Below are positions 12,459 to 24,700 of a stretch of DNA of 64,000 nucleotides, in pieces; the first letter of the stretch is position 1; each line of letters starts with the position of its first letter. Location: assembly GCA_037074765.1 (NCBI GenBank), contig JBAMDO010000170.1:1-64000 (forward strand), given 5' to 3'. The DNA is from Mansonella perstans (lineage: Eukaryota; Nematoda; Chromadorea; Rhabditida; Onchocercidae). Made by a program: the position numbers and the translations under genes. The notes below the pieces were generated by a model. The model was given only the letters and a program-made list of their open reading frames with translations. It was not told the DNA's origin and did no database searches.

Positions 12459-12790
12459 ACGCATTTACAACAGTCTCATCCTATTCCTCCCACACATTTT
12501 CAACAACCTCATCCTATTCCTCCTACACATTTTCAACAATCTCATCCTATTCCCCCCACACATTTACAACAATCTCATCCAATCCCTCCCACACATTTAC
12601 AACAATCTCATCCAATTCCTCCCACACATTTACAACAATCTCATCCTATTCCTCCCACGCATTTACAATAATCTCATCTATTCCTCCCACGCATTTACTA
12701 CATTCTCATTCAGTTCCTCCCACGCATTTACAACAATCTCATCTATTCCTCCCACGCATTTACTACATTCTCATTCAGTTCCTCCCACCA
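12459..12790 (+). repeat. 33-bp minisatellite, about ten units
   Basis: About ten imperfect copies of a 33-base unit with a CTCATC..TTCCTCCCACRCATTTACAACA pattern. Since 33 is a multiple of three, frames stay open: one encodes repeats of SHPIPPTHLQQ and another repeats of a Leu/Phe-rich peptide. The last unit is followed by CCACCAG then GTAACA, which resembles a splice donor, so a coding repeat exon cannot be excluded. There is no upstream acceptor or start I trust. Confidence 0.85.
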
Positions 12791-13875
12791 GGTAACATCT
12801 GTACGGCCCAGGCAAAATGCATCCCATTCGATCCTTTCGTCATTGGCTAAATGAAGGCAGATAAAAGTTGCGTGAGGTCAATAAAACGCCACGTGTTCCC
12901 CTAGTTTGCGCAAGAACTTTTTGGAAACCTCTACGGTATACATGCGGTAGATTCGTCATTATAGTCGGTCCATAAGAAGTTCTGAAAATGCTTTCTAACA
13001 CTTTCATAATTTCAGCAAATTCGACATATCCAAAATTAAGCTCAGATTAAAATGGTCGATAGTCTATTGATATGACATTATTTAAATTTTCCATATGATT
13101 TCTTGCATTGCACTGAGCAGTTCATTCTTCCCGAACCTGCTGCTCAGGAAGTTATCAACTAGATCCAAGTGTTTCTCAGTCTTATAATGATTTCACCTTG
13201 CATTCTAACTATTTCTCTGATTAACTCTACTCTTAAGGTTGTGCGGAATTCGTTCAGCCATAATATTACTCTCTAAATTTTTGAAGATAAGTAATGGAAT
13301 ACACAAGCGTCAACTATTATCGAAATGTGAACATTTGCAGATAATACAAGTGTGTTTGTAAACTGTGCGGTGACGAAGTTGGAATCGTTAATGTTGTAAT
13401 ATAAATTCGGGTGTGGTCTTTGTTTCCGTATTGACAAAATTCGAGACGACTGGTGAACAAGTAGGCGAAATGACGATATTTGGCAATCGCGTCGTAACTG
13501 GAGCTGCATTAATAGTCCGGATCACGTACATCCGAAAAGGGATGCAAAAGGGTATGTGATGGCCGGATGGCGATTGTTGTTGTTATTTTAATTCATTTCA
13601 AAGTCAGTTCGATTCAAAATTCTGTCGCAGAAATTTAGGTGATGACCCAAAACATTATATGCTGTAGGAATGGTAGGAATGGAATGCGCATCCTACGGTC
13701 TCTGTTTAAGGCTTTGCCCATTATCATTTAATCCTTTCTTCACAATCCCTTATTTTGTTTCCAACTGCGTTTGTGTGAACATCAAGCTGCACAACCTTCC
13801 AGGCTTTATTACTTTTCAGATATACTTTCAGTCAAGAATTATTGCCGTATCAAGCTGCCTATTGATATCATTTCG
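12791..13875. other. Spacer before the PAN-TSP1 gene
   Basis: No supported gene. Near 12851-12881 a 30-base sequence (AATGAAGGCAGATAAAAGTT and following) recurs from 8767 with one mismatch, a small dispersed repeat. Two TTTCAG-type acceptors at about 13819 and 13831 probably receive the spliced leader for the next gene. Confidence 0.45.
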
Positions 13876-16800
13876 ATGTGGTGTTTGCACTTGTTGGGTC
13901 CCATTTCTATTGTTGCTTTCACTTCATTCAATTCAATTAATGCGGATAAAGATTCAGAATACGTACAAGAAGAAGGCTCTCCGTCTTCTGCTGCAAGTGG
14001 GATTACGCAACTTTCAAATTTATATCTTCAAATATATTTTATATTTCAGTTCACTTTGGAAAAACTTCACAAGGTGATAGCAGTGGCTCCTCTTATCTTC
14101 TTTTCTTGCTACCACCTTCTTTCTTTCGTTCACTATGGACAGTGATTACTTGGATAAATTTTAATTTTCCAGTATATGATTGGCCTGACATGTAATTAAA
14201 AATGAAATCATTTTAGTCATTGTATCATTATAGTCATTATATAAGATACAATGACTTTCATCATTTTGAAAAAATTTTTGCAATCATCAAACAGAGAATA
14301 TCAGTGAAATTAACTAGCCTTATATTCAGTGTCTTGCGACAGTCGTTTAACTGCCTTCACTGTGTCCGACAATACACGCGTTGTATCGAGCAGTTCGTTA
14401 GTCTATAAGGATGTCGCGGAGGAAGTTTGCTTAGCAATGTGCAGAAGTAACACAGTAAGCTTTCCAATACGAGGAATTCAAACTTGTTTTCTATTAAGCA
14501 TAAACAATATTCATTATTTCACTGTCCTTTTACAATTTATTGCAACACTTGACATCAGAAATTTTTACAAAAATATTTTAAAGAATTTTTTACATTCTTT
14601 CCCAAACGCTTTCCTCAATAGAACGAGTAGAATATTGATAAATGCCTGTTTCAGGATTACAATGGCCGAACAATATCATGTGCATCCGTAGTTTATGACA
14701 ACGCAATTTTTGTATGCACGGTTTTCCAGTCCAAAAGCTATCCGGAAGGTGACTTAAAAACAGAAGTTGCTCCAGGGCAACGCCTCTTCGAGAAATTTTG
14801 CCTAAGTGATCATTCATTCAATTCATTCCTTGAATTCCATTTTTTAAATAACAATAAATTTTTCCTCATCATGCAAAATTACTTACGCTAACCGAATTTC
14901 GCAAAATTCTATTTAATTAAATCATGCCGTTCACTTGAAAAGTTAAAAAAGTTGGAAAGTATTAGCAATTATTAAACAACAAGTGTTGGCCATTGCGACA
15001 TTTACTTTACTTCGACACACTTCAAAATTATAAGTTGCAAGCTTTTAATAGGTTCAGGAATTATTTACTGCACATGATTTTTCCACATATTAACATTTGA
15101 TAATGAAATTTAGGCTACTACAGTTTACAAAGAAACTGAATTCAGCAACGGAAATAATAAATATTTCAACCATTTGAAAATTAAACTATTAGAAATTTTG
15201 GAAAAATGAAGTGTCCCCAGCAAACCCATCGTTTTTCATTTACACACGCAGTTTTTCGGCAGCGAGAGGCACCTGGCAGCCAAATTTGAACAAAAACAAG
15301 TAGTCTCAGTAAGATAGAACAAGAACTGATAAATTTCAATTTGATTGAAATACATTTTAAGGTCAATTCATATTGCTTCTGTAAGAGAAAGTTACAGAGA
15401 AGGCACTGATGGAATGTGCAGACAGTCGGTTCCAGAAGGTTGACCAATCAGTCATCATTGGCTTTGTAAAAAATGTTTCACTGGCAAAGTCTGTTGAAGA
15501 ATGTATCGAGCAATGCCTCACCGAACATTTTCAGTGCAGAGTAAGTCGTTCATACATTGAAAAAATGCTGGCAATCTTAATGAATTCTCTCAAACAAGGA
15601 AAATGCTTCTTGTTTTGTGCGGTCCATTAATAGAATATTAAACTCACTAGCATATGAATCAAATGAAGCTTCTAAGGCGATACTGACCATTTCTATAATC
15701 TAGTATCCTCTAATCTTAGCGGACTGGCATTTCAGTCAGCGATGTATTTCTACGCGGAAGGTGAATGCATAACAAACACCGAATCAGCCATGACCCAGCC
15801 AGCATCATTTGCCCGAGAAGAGAATGATAAGGTTATTTACATACAAAATGGTTGTCCAGCAATACTAGCACGACAAAGACAACTGGAAAACCCAGCAATG
15901 GCAGGTTACGGGCATTCTATAAACGTTCTGATATATCTTTTGGATTATATGAACGCAATTTAATTTTAAGCAATAATATTAATAAGACTTGCACTCGAAG
16001 ATAAATTTTGAAGCACTGCGCTCTATTTGCACAGTTCATCTGCAATGCTTCCTTGCAAATTATCCGTCGAGCTAACATTTCCAACATTATTATCACATAA
16101 GCTTTTTCATTCTTCTTTTTTAGCAACGCCCGATCATGTAGAAGATGTTAATGATATGGTCAAAACAATAAGTTCTGTGACAACTGTCAACGAAGAAAAG
16201 AGAAAAGGGACGAAGGAAGAAATGGAGACAACAAATACGACGGCTCCCATCACTATTGTCAATTCATCTAATGAAGATCGCATTCATATAAATAGTTACG
16301 AAGAGGAGAGTGACAATTTAATCAAGACAAATCCCGGGAAATTTGTTTCAATCGAAGAAACAACAGCAGCAAGCACCATTAAAAAATTGTCGAAAATGCT
16401 GAAGCAAAATCTAAAAAAACTGAAAATCGATAGTGGTGATGCCATCAGCTCTAGCAAACGCCTTAAATTACTGAAACAAACAAAGCTACAGGTCAATTCC
16501 CAATCACTGGCGGCCTTTCATTAACTATCATTATTGTCATGCTTGTGCCCTCAATGCTTGATATCACTTACAATAAAATTAATTTACCCCGTAAACAGGG
16601 ATTAAATATGATACCCATAGTAAGTTTTAATATTTGCAGTAGTTTCCAAGAAAAATGGAAGACCAAAAATGAATTCGTGGTTACTCTCTAAGCTTCTAGG
16701 TAGGATGGGATTGCCCAAGAGAACGGGAGCCTGTGCAATTGCAACAATAATTATGCTAACTGGATAAATTTATTCGCCGCTAAGAAAACCATCCGAGAAC

Positions 16801-19304
16801 CTTAAACAATGATATTTCAGCAAAAAAAAAATGAATTCACATCGAAAGAAAATGGAAAAAATCATGCGGGGAAAAATTTGTCTTTCAAGGTGGTTCTCTT
16901 TCTTTTCAGTTCATGTTTAGGTTTAGGTGTTTAGGTTTTTTTTTCTTCAGTTCATGTTTAGGTTTATAATTAATTATCCAGATGCAATCTTACTCGTCTG
17001 ACTCTTTCCACGAGTCAAAAACTGAAACTGAAGGTGTTATTTTATTTTGTTGCAGCAATTTGCAGTAGTGGAGAATGTTTTACATAGCGAGCTATTGTCC
17101 GGAAATAAATTTAATCAAATTAAAAGACTTTCTTAATTTTCAGGTTAAACCATCACCATTCCAGATTGAAAATCAGCATACAGAGAGGACGAATTCAGTA
17201 GTACTAGCAGTCCACGAAAAAGCTGAAGTGCGGAAACCAATAAAACGATTGAAAATTATAACATTGAATGAATTCAAAGATGTGCGTTCGATTATTTATT
17301 TATTTGCTTCGGAAAATTTTTTTAATAAATTGCCTGAGACAATTTGAACAAGAGAAGCCATTTTAAAATGCTTCGAATAGTTTGGAACTAAATACTTCTC
17401 GCTTGCTATTTCTTCGTCTCCAAGTTTCGGCTATTTTTTTTCGTTCCCAAGTATCATTCTTCTATCTTCTGAGTCATGAAGACTTTTGTCAGATTCTCTA
17501 AAAACATGCAGACTCAAAAATTTCCGGTTCGAAGCAACTGAAGAACTTTTCGAAATAATTTGCTTTCAGGAGGAACATTTCTCACAGTGGAGCAATTGGT
17601 CACCATGTAGAAGACCTAATGAAAGAAGCATAAGAAGACGAAAATGCTACAATCTGCAAAAATGTGTTGGAGCACTAATGGAAGTCAAGAAATGTCCTAA
17701 AGTAATCAAAGAAGAGCGTGAATTCAAAGGTACTGTATTTCTTTACAGATTTTTGCAAATACGCAGGTGAAAAGTGAAATCAAGTTTACATCGTAAAATA
17801 TATAAATAAAAATGTCAGTAAAAAATGAATTAGTAAGTAAAGTGATGAGCAAATGACTAGTCAGTTTAATCAAAACATATATCTAATAGCAATCCTGGAC
17901 GCTCGTGAACTGCAAACAACAATTGACAAGAAGGGACCACTGACACCAGTACTACCTGATAGACCAAATCTAGCAAATGAAACAGGTCTTGGAAGCAGTA
18001 TACCGCATGGTATTCTCCATCGGTCACAGCAATCACATTCTGAAAAGGAATCCAAGGAAAAAGCGACCGAAAAAGTTTGGTCACCCTGGCGAGGCATTTG
18101 TCAGGTGAATACTTTTATGATTTAAAAAAAAAAAAACTCTTGTTCTAATACCATCCTTTAAACAATAACATTGAACAATATAACCCGTGCAACCCATAAC
18201 ATAATGAGTCAAATAAATAGAGCTATAATGGGCTTTTGGGTTCATCTGAATTTTCCGATATGATAGGCCATGCTAGAAGTGAGCCGCATTTGCTTCTTTC
18301 CAGAAATAATTTTTTGATTGATTCTTTTGGAGACTTAGAAGACCAATTATGAGATGACGAAAGTAGGTTCAGTTTTGAAGATCCAGACTAATTGCTATCA
18401 TGAGATGAGGAAAGTGAGTTCAGTTTTGAAGACACACTGATTGCTATCCTTTGTCAAGCTTCCATTCATAATAATCTAATGGATGTCTTTATGTCAGTGA
18501 CTATCAATATTTTCGAGAAACATAATGTTTACAATCAGATTTTGTAACGCTTGTTGACTGGTTTCTGGAACTGAGTTACATTTAAATAAAACAATCTTTT
18601 TTTCCGAAGCTACCTGAAATTGCTCTGAATCATTTCCGGACATTCGATATTCAATCGGAAGTTGTTAGCTGAGCCTTCCATTTTCTATCTGAATGGATAT
18701 CTTTTCCTTGTACACTTTACTTCAAATATATTTTTAAAATTTGATCAATTCAAAAAATTAAAAGAGAAAACCTCCAATTTATATTCCATGCAAAAGCGAG
18801 ACATATAACTTAGTGAAATAGATTTTATTTTTCTCGACCGACTGATTAATTGTCTATATTTGGCATATGATATTGAATCAATATATTATACAGTATGATT
18901 TGCAATATTAGCTGACCAGACAATATTTGTTCACATTTTTCTAAGGAGGCACTAATCAGGAGTGTGAAATTTAAGCAGTAGAATTTCCTGGAGAGAATAT
19001 TCATCTTTTTGGATATCGAGGATGTATCGTTTGAGACCTATTATCTTCAAGGAAATTATTGTACCTGATTCGCTGCATTTAGCTTCTGTCAGTTACGCAT
19101 ACAGTAAGTAATATGTATAATAATAAGGCATCTTTGTGCAATAAATTTTATTTATAAAGTTATTATTATTAATTTCAGGAATTTTCCAGTGGATATCCAT
19201 GCAAAAACCATGAAATTATTGGATTTGAATCCCGCGATTGTTTGGCAAGCGACAATGCTAAGTGCAAAGGGCCCTTTTTCCGGTATTGTACAATATCCTG
19301 TTGA
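13876..19304 (+). CDS. Secreted PAN/Apple and thrombospondin type-1 domain protein
   Basis: Ten exons join in phase into 571 residues: 13876-13996, 14330-14454, 14655-14805, 15398-15540, 15736-15904, 16124-16491, 17144-17281, 17570-17729, 17890-18104, 19179-19304. Start: ATG after twin TTTCAG acceptors; the leader MWCLHLLGPISIVAFTSF is a signal peptide. Residues 41-132 and 133-236 are two Cys-rich PAN/Apple-like modules, e.g. CADSRF..VEECIEQC. Residues 237-405 are a Ser/Thr/Lys/Glu-rich linker. Residues 406-458 hold a TSP1 repeat (WSNWSPC); residues 515-571 hold a second (VWSPWRGICQ .. YCTISC). No membrane segment follows, so it is probably secreted and may bind matrix or glycans. AATAAA at 19483 fits a polyadenylation signal. 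The exact junction of exon 1 uses a GTGGGA donor and is the least certain. No orthologue recognised. Confidence 0.8.
18338..18441. repeat. Tandem duplication of about 50 bp in intron 9
   Basis: Two adjacent imperfect copies sharing ATGAGATGACGAAAGT / ATGAGATGAGGAAAGT and GTTCAGTTTTGAAGA, inside the last intron of the PAN-TSP1 gene. No coding role seen. Confidence 0.7.
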
Positions 19305-21762
19305 TTATAGAGCGGTCCTAAGATTTCCTTGGAAAATGAATGAAGATGACCGAATAATAGAACTAATATATGTTTACAATTTGCAGTTGCACCATATTTT
19401 TAATGATTACAAAACTTTTTGCTGGTGAATATCTCAAAATCGAACTTATCTTCACTCTCCACCTTCAGCAGAAACAATAAGCAATAAAAATTGATAATTT
19501 TACCAATTCGATCTATTAATTTTTCAATCAACCAAAAACCGAGCGCACTTTTATCAACACCAGTAAGTTTCGAAATGTCAACTGTATTGAGTAATCATTT
19601 ATTTGGATAATCCCATATGGACTAGTTGAGACAGTCTGTTGTGATTCACTTGGATATTGTAAATGCTATATTGGCACATAAAATTATGATATATTGGGAA
19701 CAACTGATTTAGTTTTATTAGTTGCTCAGGCACAGTCTGAGAATTAATAATTTTTAAAATTGCAATTTTGTGAGAATCTGCAAAAAATCTTATCTGGAAT
19801 CCATTAGCAAATATATGGCGAAGTGAATGAACATAGCTTGCATAAAAAATTTCATTGGAAGTGATCGCTCAATAAGAATCTTATTTATTAGCTTACATGG
19901 ATTCTCAAGCGGGGGTAGATTCAGGATAGTTGCTAAATGCAACACATCCTTCAACATGCATTTCTATTTCTCCCAAAACTCTGTTCCTTATTTTCATTAC
20001 CAAAAAGTAGCATTGATGGAATTGCCTAGAACAAAAGGCGATAGTTGGGTAGCTCTGAATCTTTACATCTAATTGACTGTCACAAATAATCCATGTCACC
20101 AATCTTATATCATGTTAGTGTACCGATCTCGATCATGAGGATACAAGTTGCACAGTCAAGCCTTATCGATACTTTGCATAACCTTAGTAAAGCGACTTCG
20201 GAAGTGCAAATGGACGATCAGATGTTGAACATCTGTTGGCAGAAGAGTAACACGTGTTTATCGTCCTATGCGGAGGTCATCATCTACGTGGAGGTCATCA
20301 TCTACCTTTAGGAGGCGATCACACTATTACAGTGGATGTTTTGCCAATGTTGGGCCGACATTTATTAATACTTCCGCAAATAGTTACTAATCAAAGTAGA
20401 TAAGTGTAGCATTTTCTTTGTCAACTAAGATTTACCAGAACCTTCTGCTCTTTCATTAAGTTCCCGTAATCACCTAATCATCATGTCCAAGAAGTGACCA
20501 GTGCAAGAAATGACCAGAATAAGCGCTGTGGCATATCGTTCTCATCGCTTTTCAGTTGGGCGGATTAATAATAGGTTTGATTGCAAATAGTGCCCGAGAG
20601 TTTGCCCGTCTGCGAAGTAAGCAGTAAGCATTGGTGACGATATGTGAGGGAATAGAGGGATGGGATCAAAGACTGGAAGAATGGAGGCCATTGAGAGCGT
20701 ACCTTGCTAGTTCCTAATGATGACAGAAATTGAGAGTGTGGACAGACAGAGACCAAATGAGAGTGTAGAAAGATAGGAAAAAAGTGATAGTGTTAAAAGT
20801 TGCAGTATTGATTGAGAGCGAAGATCATGTAAAAAATCTGTGCCTTTTTATGACTTCAATTGGTTTTCCCCTTTTTTTCCAGTGATAACTCAGAAAAAAA
20901 AGAAAGAAAGGTCAGCATAACGATCATAAACTGTGCCGAGCTGAGCAAACTGACAATTTGGTGTGATTTGACGGTGAGAATAGAATGTCATCCTTTCTTT
21001 CTTTCTTCTCTCGTATTTCTCTGCAGAGACTTAATATCATTCCTGGAGTCGAAAGCATCCTGCAAGAATCCCCGGGAATCTTTGCATTTTGTAATGAGCT
21101 GCTCCCTTCTAGATCGTTAGTTCGATGTGTGACAGGAAGGAAGAGTATTGGAAGGAAAGGGGGTCTGATGAAAATCGGTAATGTCGTTGGTGTAACCTTT
21201 TTCGAATTTACGTTTTTTTTTCCCTCTTTCTTTCTCTGTACAAAAAAGAAAAATTATTTTCAGTTCCGTGTGAAATAGGAAATTTCACTGAAAAGTGACA
21301 ACGAACGGGTGACAATCACTGCTGCATGGTAGCTATAGTTCGCGTTCGAACTGCTTGACAAAGCGTTGCTCAAATCTAGTGACAATTCAGGGAACACAGG
21401 GACATTCAAGTATGTTATTCTCCATCATTATTAATTCAAAATAAGCCTATGACTTGCCTTACGTAAGTATTGACCGTTGTGTTGACCGTTGCTATACGCT
21501 TGTCATATCATCATCGTTCTTCCGTTACTTTTGTAAAGTGCGCTGTTTTAAAAAAAAAAATAAGTTTATGGTTGAAATAAATTTGTGGCTGAAACGGCGC
21601 TTCTACTCATTAGGAAATGAATTGTCTGTGATAAACATTGGGATTCAACAACTTTAGTAGTTATTTCTACGATTTATATTTACAGTAAGAGGAAAAAAAA
21701 TTTTGGAATTTACTGCAAAAGTAATTTTAGGGCGAACCGGGCGAAAGGACACATTCAGGAGG
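19305..21762. other. Intergenic spacer between PAN-TSP1 and P5B ATPase genes
   Basis: No supported gene in about 2.4 kb. The spacing is far larger than the 100-400 bp typical of nematode operons, so the two flanking genes are probably transcribed separately. A short doubled sequence (GAGGTCATCATCTAC) occurs at about 20273-20305. The 3' end holds two acceptor-like sites (ATTTTAG near 21730 and ATTCAG at 21758), suitable for trans-splicing of the ATPase mRNA. Confidence 0.5.
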
Positions 21763-24700
21763 ATGTCTATACAAGCAACGCACAGTGCTCACATCATTGT
21801 CGATGATGAAAATCTGTATCTATGGGGATATAAAACAAATAAGCTAAAAACGGTATATTAGCTACATAAATCTGAATTTAAAAATTAAAATTCGAGCGAA
21901 AGAAGTAGCTCAGTTAGTCCAGCCGCATGAGAGCATATATAGAGGTCAATCAGTGGAAAGATTATTTCAGTGAGAAAATGTTTTTTCGCAATATATTGTG
22001 TTTATATTTTCAGGCATTAACGTGGGTAGGTACGGTGCTTACATTGGGTACACTCCGTTTACTGTTATATTGGTACCCGAAGTGGTGGGTAAAATGTACC
22101 GCTTCGAAATGTTCTCTTAGCGCAGCAGACTGCCTTTTGATTCAGTGAGTTATGTGGTGATCATGATTTTTTCTGAAAGTTTCCGTCTTTTACCGATAGT
22201 GAAATCATTGAGTGATATCATCTAACATTTGTGCAGTACAAAGTATATGATGAGAAAAGTTTGATTCGCAAACTTTCTAAACGGCTATGACAAAAGGTAG
22301 TATTGATAGCTTAACATACCTTTGGTGTTTTTACTTTGACTGTAATTTGAGGGATGTGCATATGGATGTTGCCTTTCGCCCGGTACTTTCTATGGTTAGT
22401 GATCATATTATGCCAGTGGGTTTTCCTGCATCTGGCTTTCGAATGGCTGATGTAAACACTTTGAGATACTTCACTTTTAAAAAACTTATCCATCTTTGGC
22501 ATGCTGACGAGAACCGATTCATTTCAATTGATTCACTAGATGTTGATGTAAGTTTACTTTTTAGTTACAGGACAGAATTTGTGAACTACTTGCTGTCAGC
22601 CTCTTATTCACTTCATGCATTCGCTTCTTCCAGACTTTCATTGCTCTGCAAGATTTTGGAAGCTGTTCAGTTTTTTAGTGCTAATACTAAATAAACTGAT
22701 TTGACGATTTCATGAACTTTGCTTCTCCGTCATGTAAACATGCTTTTCAGCTTATTATTTTAATTTTAGATTGACTTCCATCGCTTTCATATTATGGCAG
22801 AAAAAGGCCTAAATAGCGTTGATGTTGCCAAACGTTTGGCAGTTTATGGAAAGAATTTAATTGACATAAATCTCAAACCTTTGCATGTCCTGTTATTTCG
22901 TGAAATCGTATCTCCTTTCTATATATTTCAAATGTTCAGGTGCTTATTTCTGTTATGAATTTTACTTGAAAATTTTCAGCTATATTTGTGACGAACATTC
23001 TTTCTGTCATAGAGAGTTTTTACAGCGTTGCGATTTGGTTTTCGGATCATTATGAAATATATGCTAGCGTTATTGTTGCCATGTCTTTATTTTCCATAGC
23101 AATGGATTTGTATCAGACGAGAAAACAAGAAAGAAAGTTGCGAAGTATGGTTCATTCTTCGGCATTTGTGCAGGTGTTTCGAAATGGTGAAAATCCAATG
23201 AAAATAAGTAGCGAAGAAGTAAGTTCTGATTTTTCATTTTATTTGTTAATTTTTTAAATGTCTTATGCATTTTAAAAGTTAACTTTGTTGGCGCTTATTG
23301 AATATCTGCACTTCACAATTGATTTCAGTTAGTGCCTGGTGATGTCATTCTAATTCCCCCTAATGGATGTAACATGCAATGTGACGCCGTACTAATTAAT
23401 GGCGCAGTAATTGTAAATGAATCAATGTTGACGGGAGAATCAGTTCCAGTGACCAAGGTCAGTATGACCTGCATCGGCTTATGGTCTTCCTTTTTATCTT
23501 ATTGGTCGTTGTTATTCATTTAATTTTATTTAATTTTTTTAGGCTGCTTTACCAGATGATGAATCCTCGCTTTTCTGTTTGAAGAAACATTCCAGGCATA
23601 CACTATTCTGTGGTACTCAAGTACTTCAAACACGTTATTATGCAGGGAAAAGTGTAAAGGTACTCAATTCAAAAGCGGCTACACTACTGACTGTAATGTA
23701 TTTTTTTCGTGATCGTGCCACTTATTCCAGGCAGTTGTTCTTCGAACTGCTTATACAACGCTGAAAGGTCAACTGGTACGCTCAATAATGTATCCAAAGC
23801 CGGTAGACTTGCGTTTTACAAGAGATCTTTTCAAATTTATTGGTTTCCTTGCATGTGTTGCCTTTTGCGGCTTCTCATATACTATTGCGACGATGATCTT
23901 TCGCGGGACAAATGTGAGGGAAGTTATCGTGCGTGCTCTGGATATTATTACTGTGGTTGTGCCTCCTGCTTTACCTGGTTAGTGGTACTTTGTCTACTGT
24001 TATCGTCATTAATAATGATTCTTCATAGAATTGAGTCTCGATAGAGATATTTAAAATATTTAAAGAGTGTAATTATTATTACGGTGCATAAATTTTAGCT
24101 GCAATGAGTGTTGGAATATTGGCATCACAAATGCGTCTCCATCGAAAAGATATTTATTGTATTTCTCCTTCAACCATTAATACTTGTGGAGCGATCAATG
24201 TCGTAAGCTTTGGGTTTAATTGTGCATTCAACTGTAATGAACTGAAAATAATTTTTGTTTATATTTTATTTGCTCTATACAGGTCTGTTTTGACAAAACC
24301 GGAACTTTAACAGAGGATGGCTTGGATTTTCATTCCGTTTGCCCTGTTATGCATAGCAACGATAAGGAACCGATGTTTCGGCATGAATTTCCATCACTGA
24401 ATGTCAAAGAGATGTGGGACTATCGCAAACTTGTCGAAGCAGTTTCCACATGCCACAGTTTGACGTGGTTGGTTTTAATACTTCCATTTGAAAAATAGGC
24501 GAAGATACGATAAATTTTCCGAAAAAAGGATCCATCTCTAATATCTACAGTAGTTCGAAGTCATTTTGAAATTTCGAATAGTTTTTAGCTTATCATTGAT
24601 TTATTAAAGTTGAACAGTCAGTAGCTTACAGCATAAACGGACTTCTCTGTGGTGATCCACTTGATTTGATTCTGTTCAAAAACACTACCTGGACATTGGA

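Noticed and set aside
13273..13509. 78-codon minus-strand frame upstream of the PAN-TSP1 gene
   Set aside because: No leader, domain or paired splice sites; likely chance.
21906..21960. tRNA-like start (GTAGCTCAGTTAGTCC)
   Set aside because: Lies in ATPase intron 1 and lacks a matching T-loop (GGTTCGAATCC-like) and acceptor stem.
22980..23025. Alternative earlier start of P5B ATPase exon 5 after TTTTCAG at 22979
   Set aside because: Gives the wrong phase and a stop; the TTTTTACAG at 23025 restores the conserved [11 protein letters not shown].
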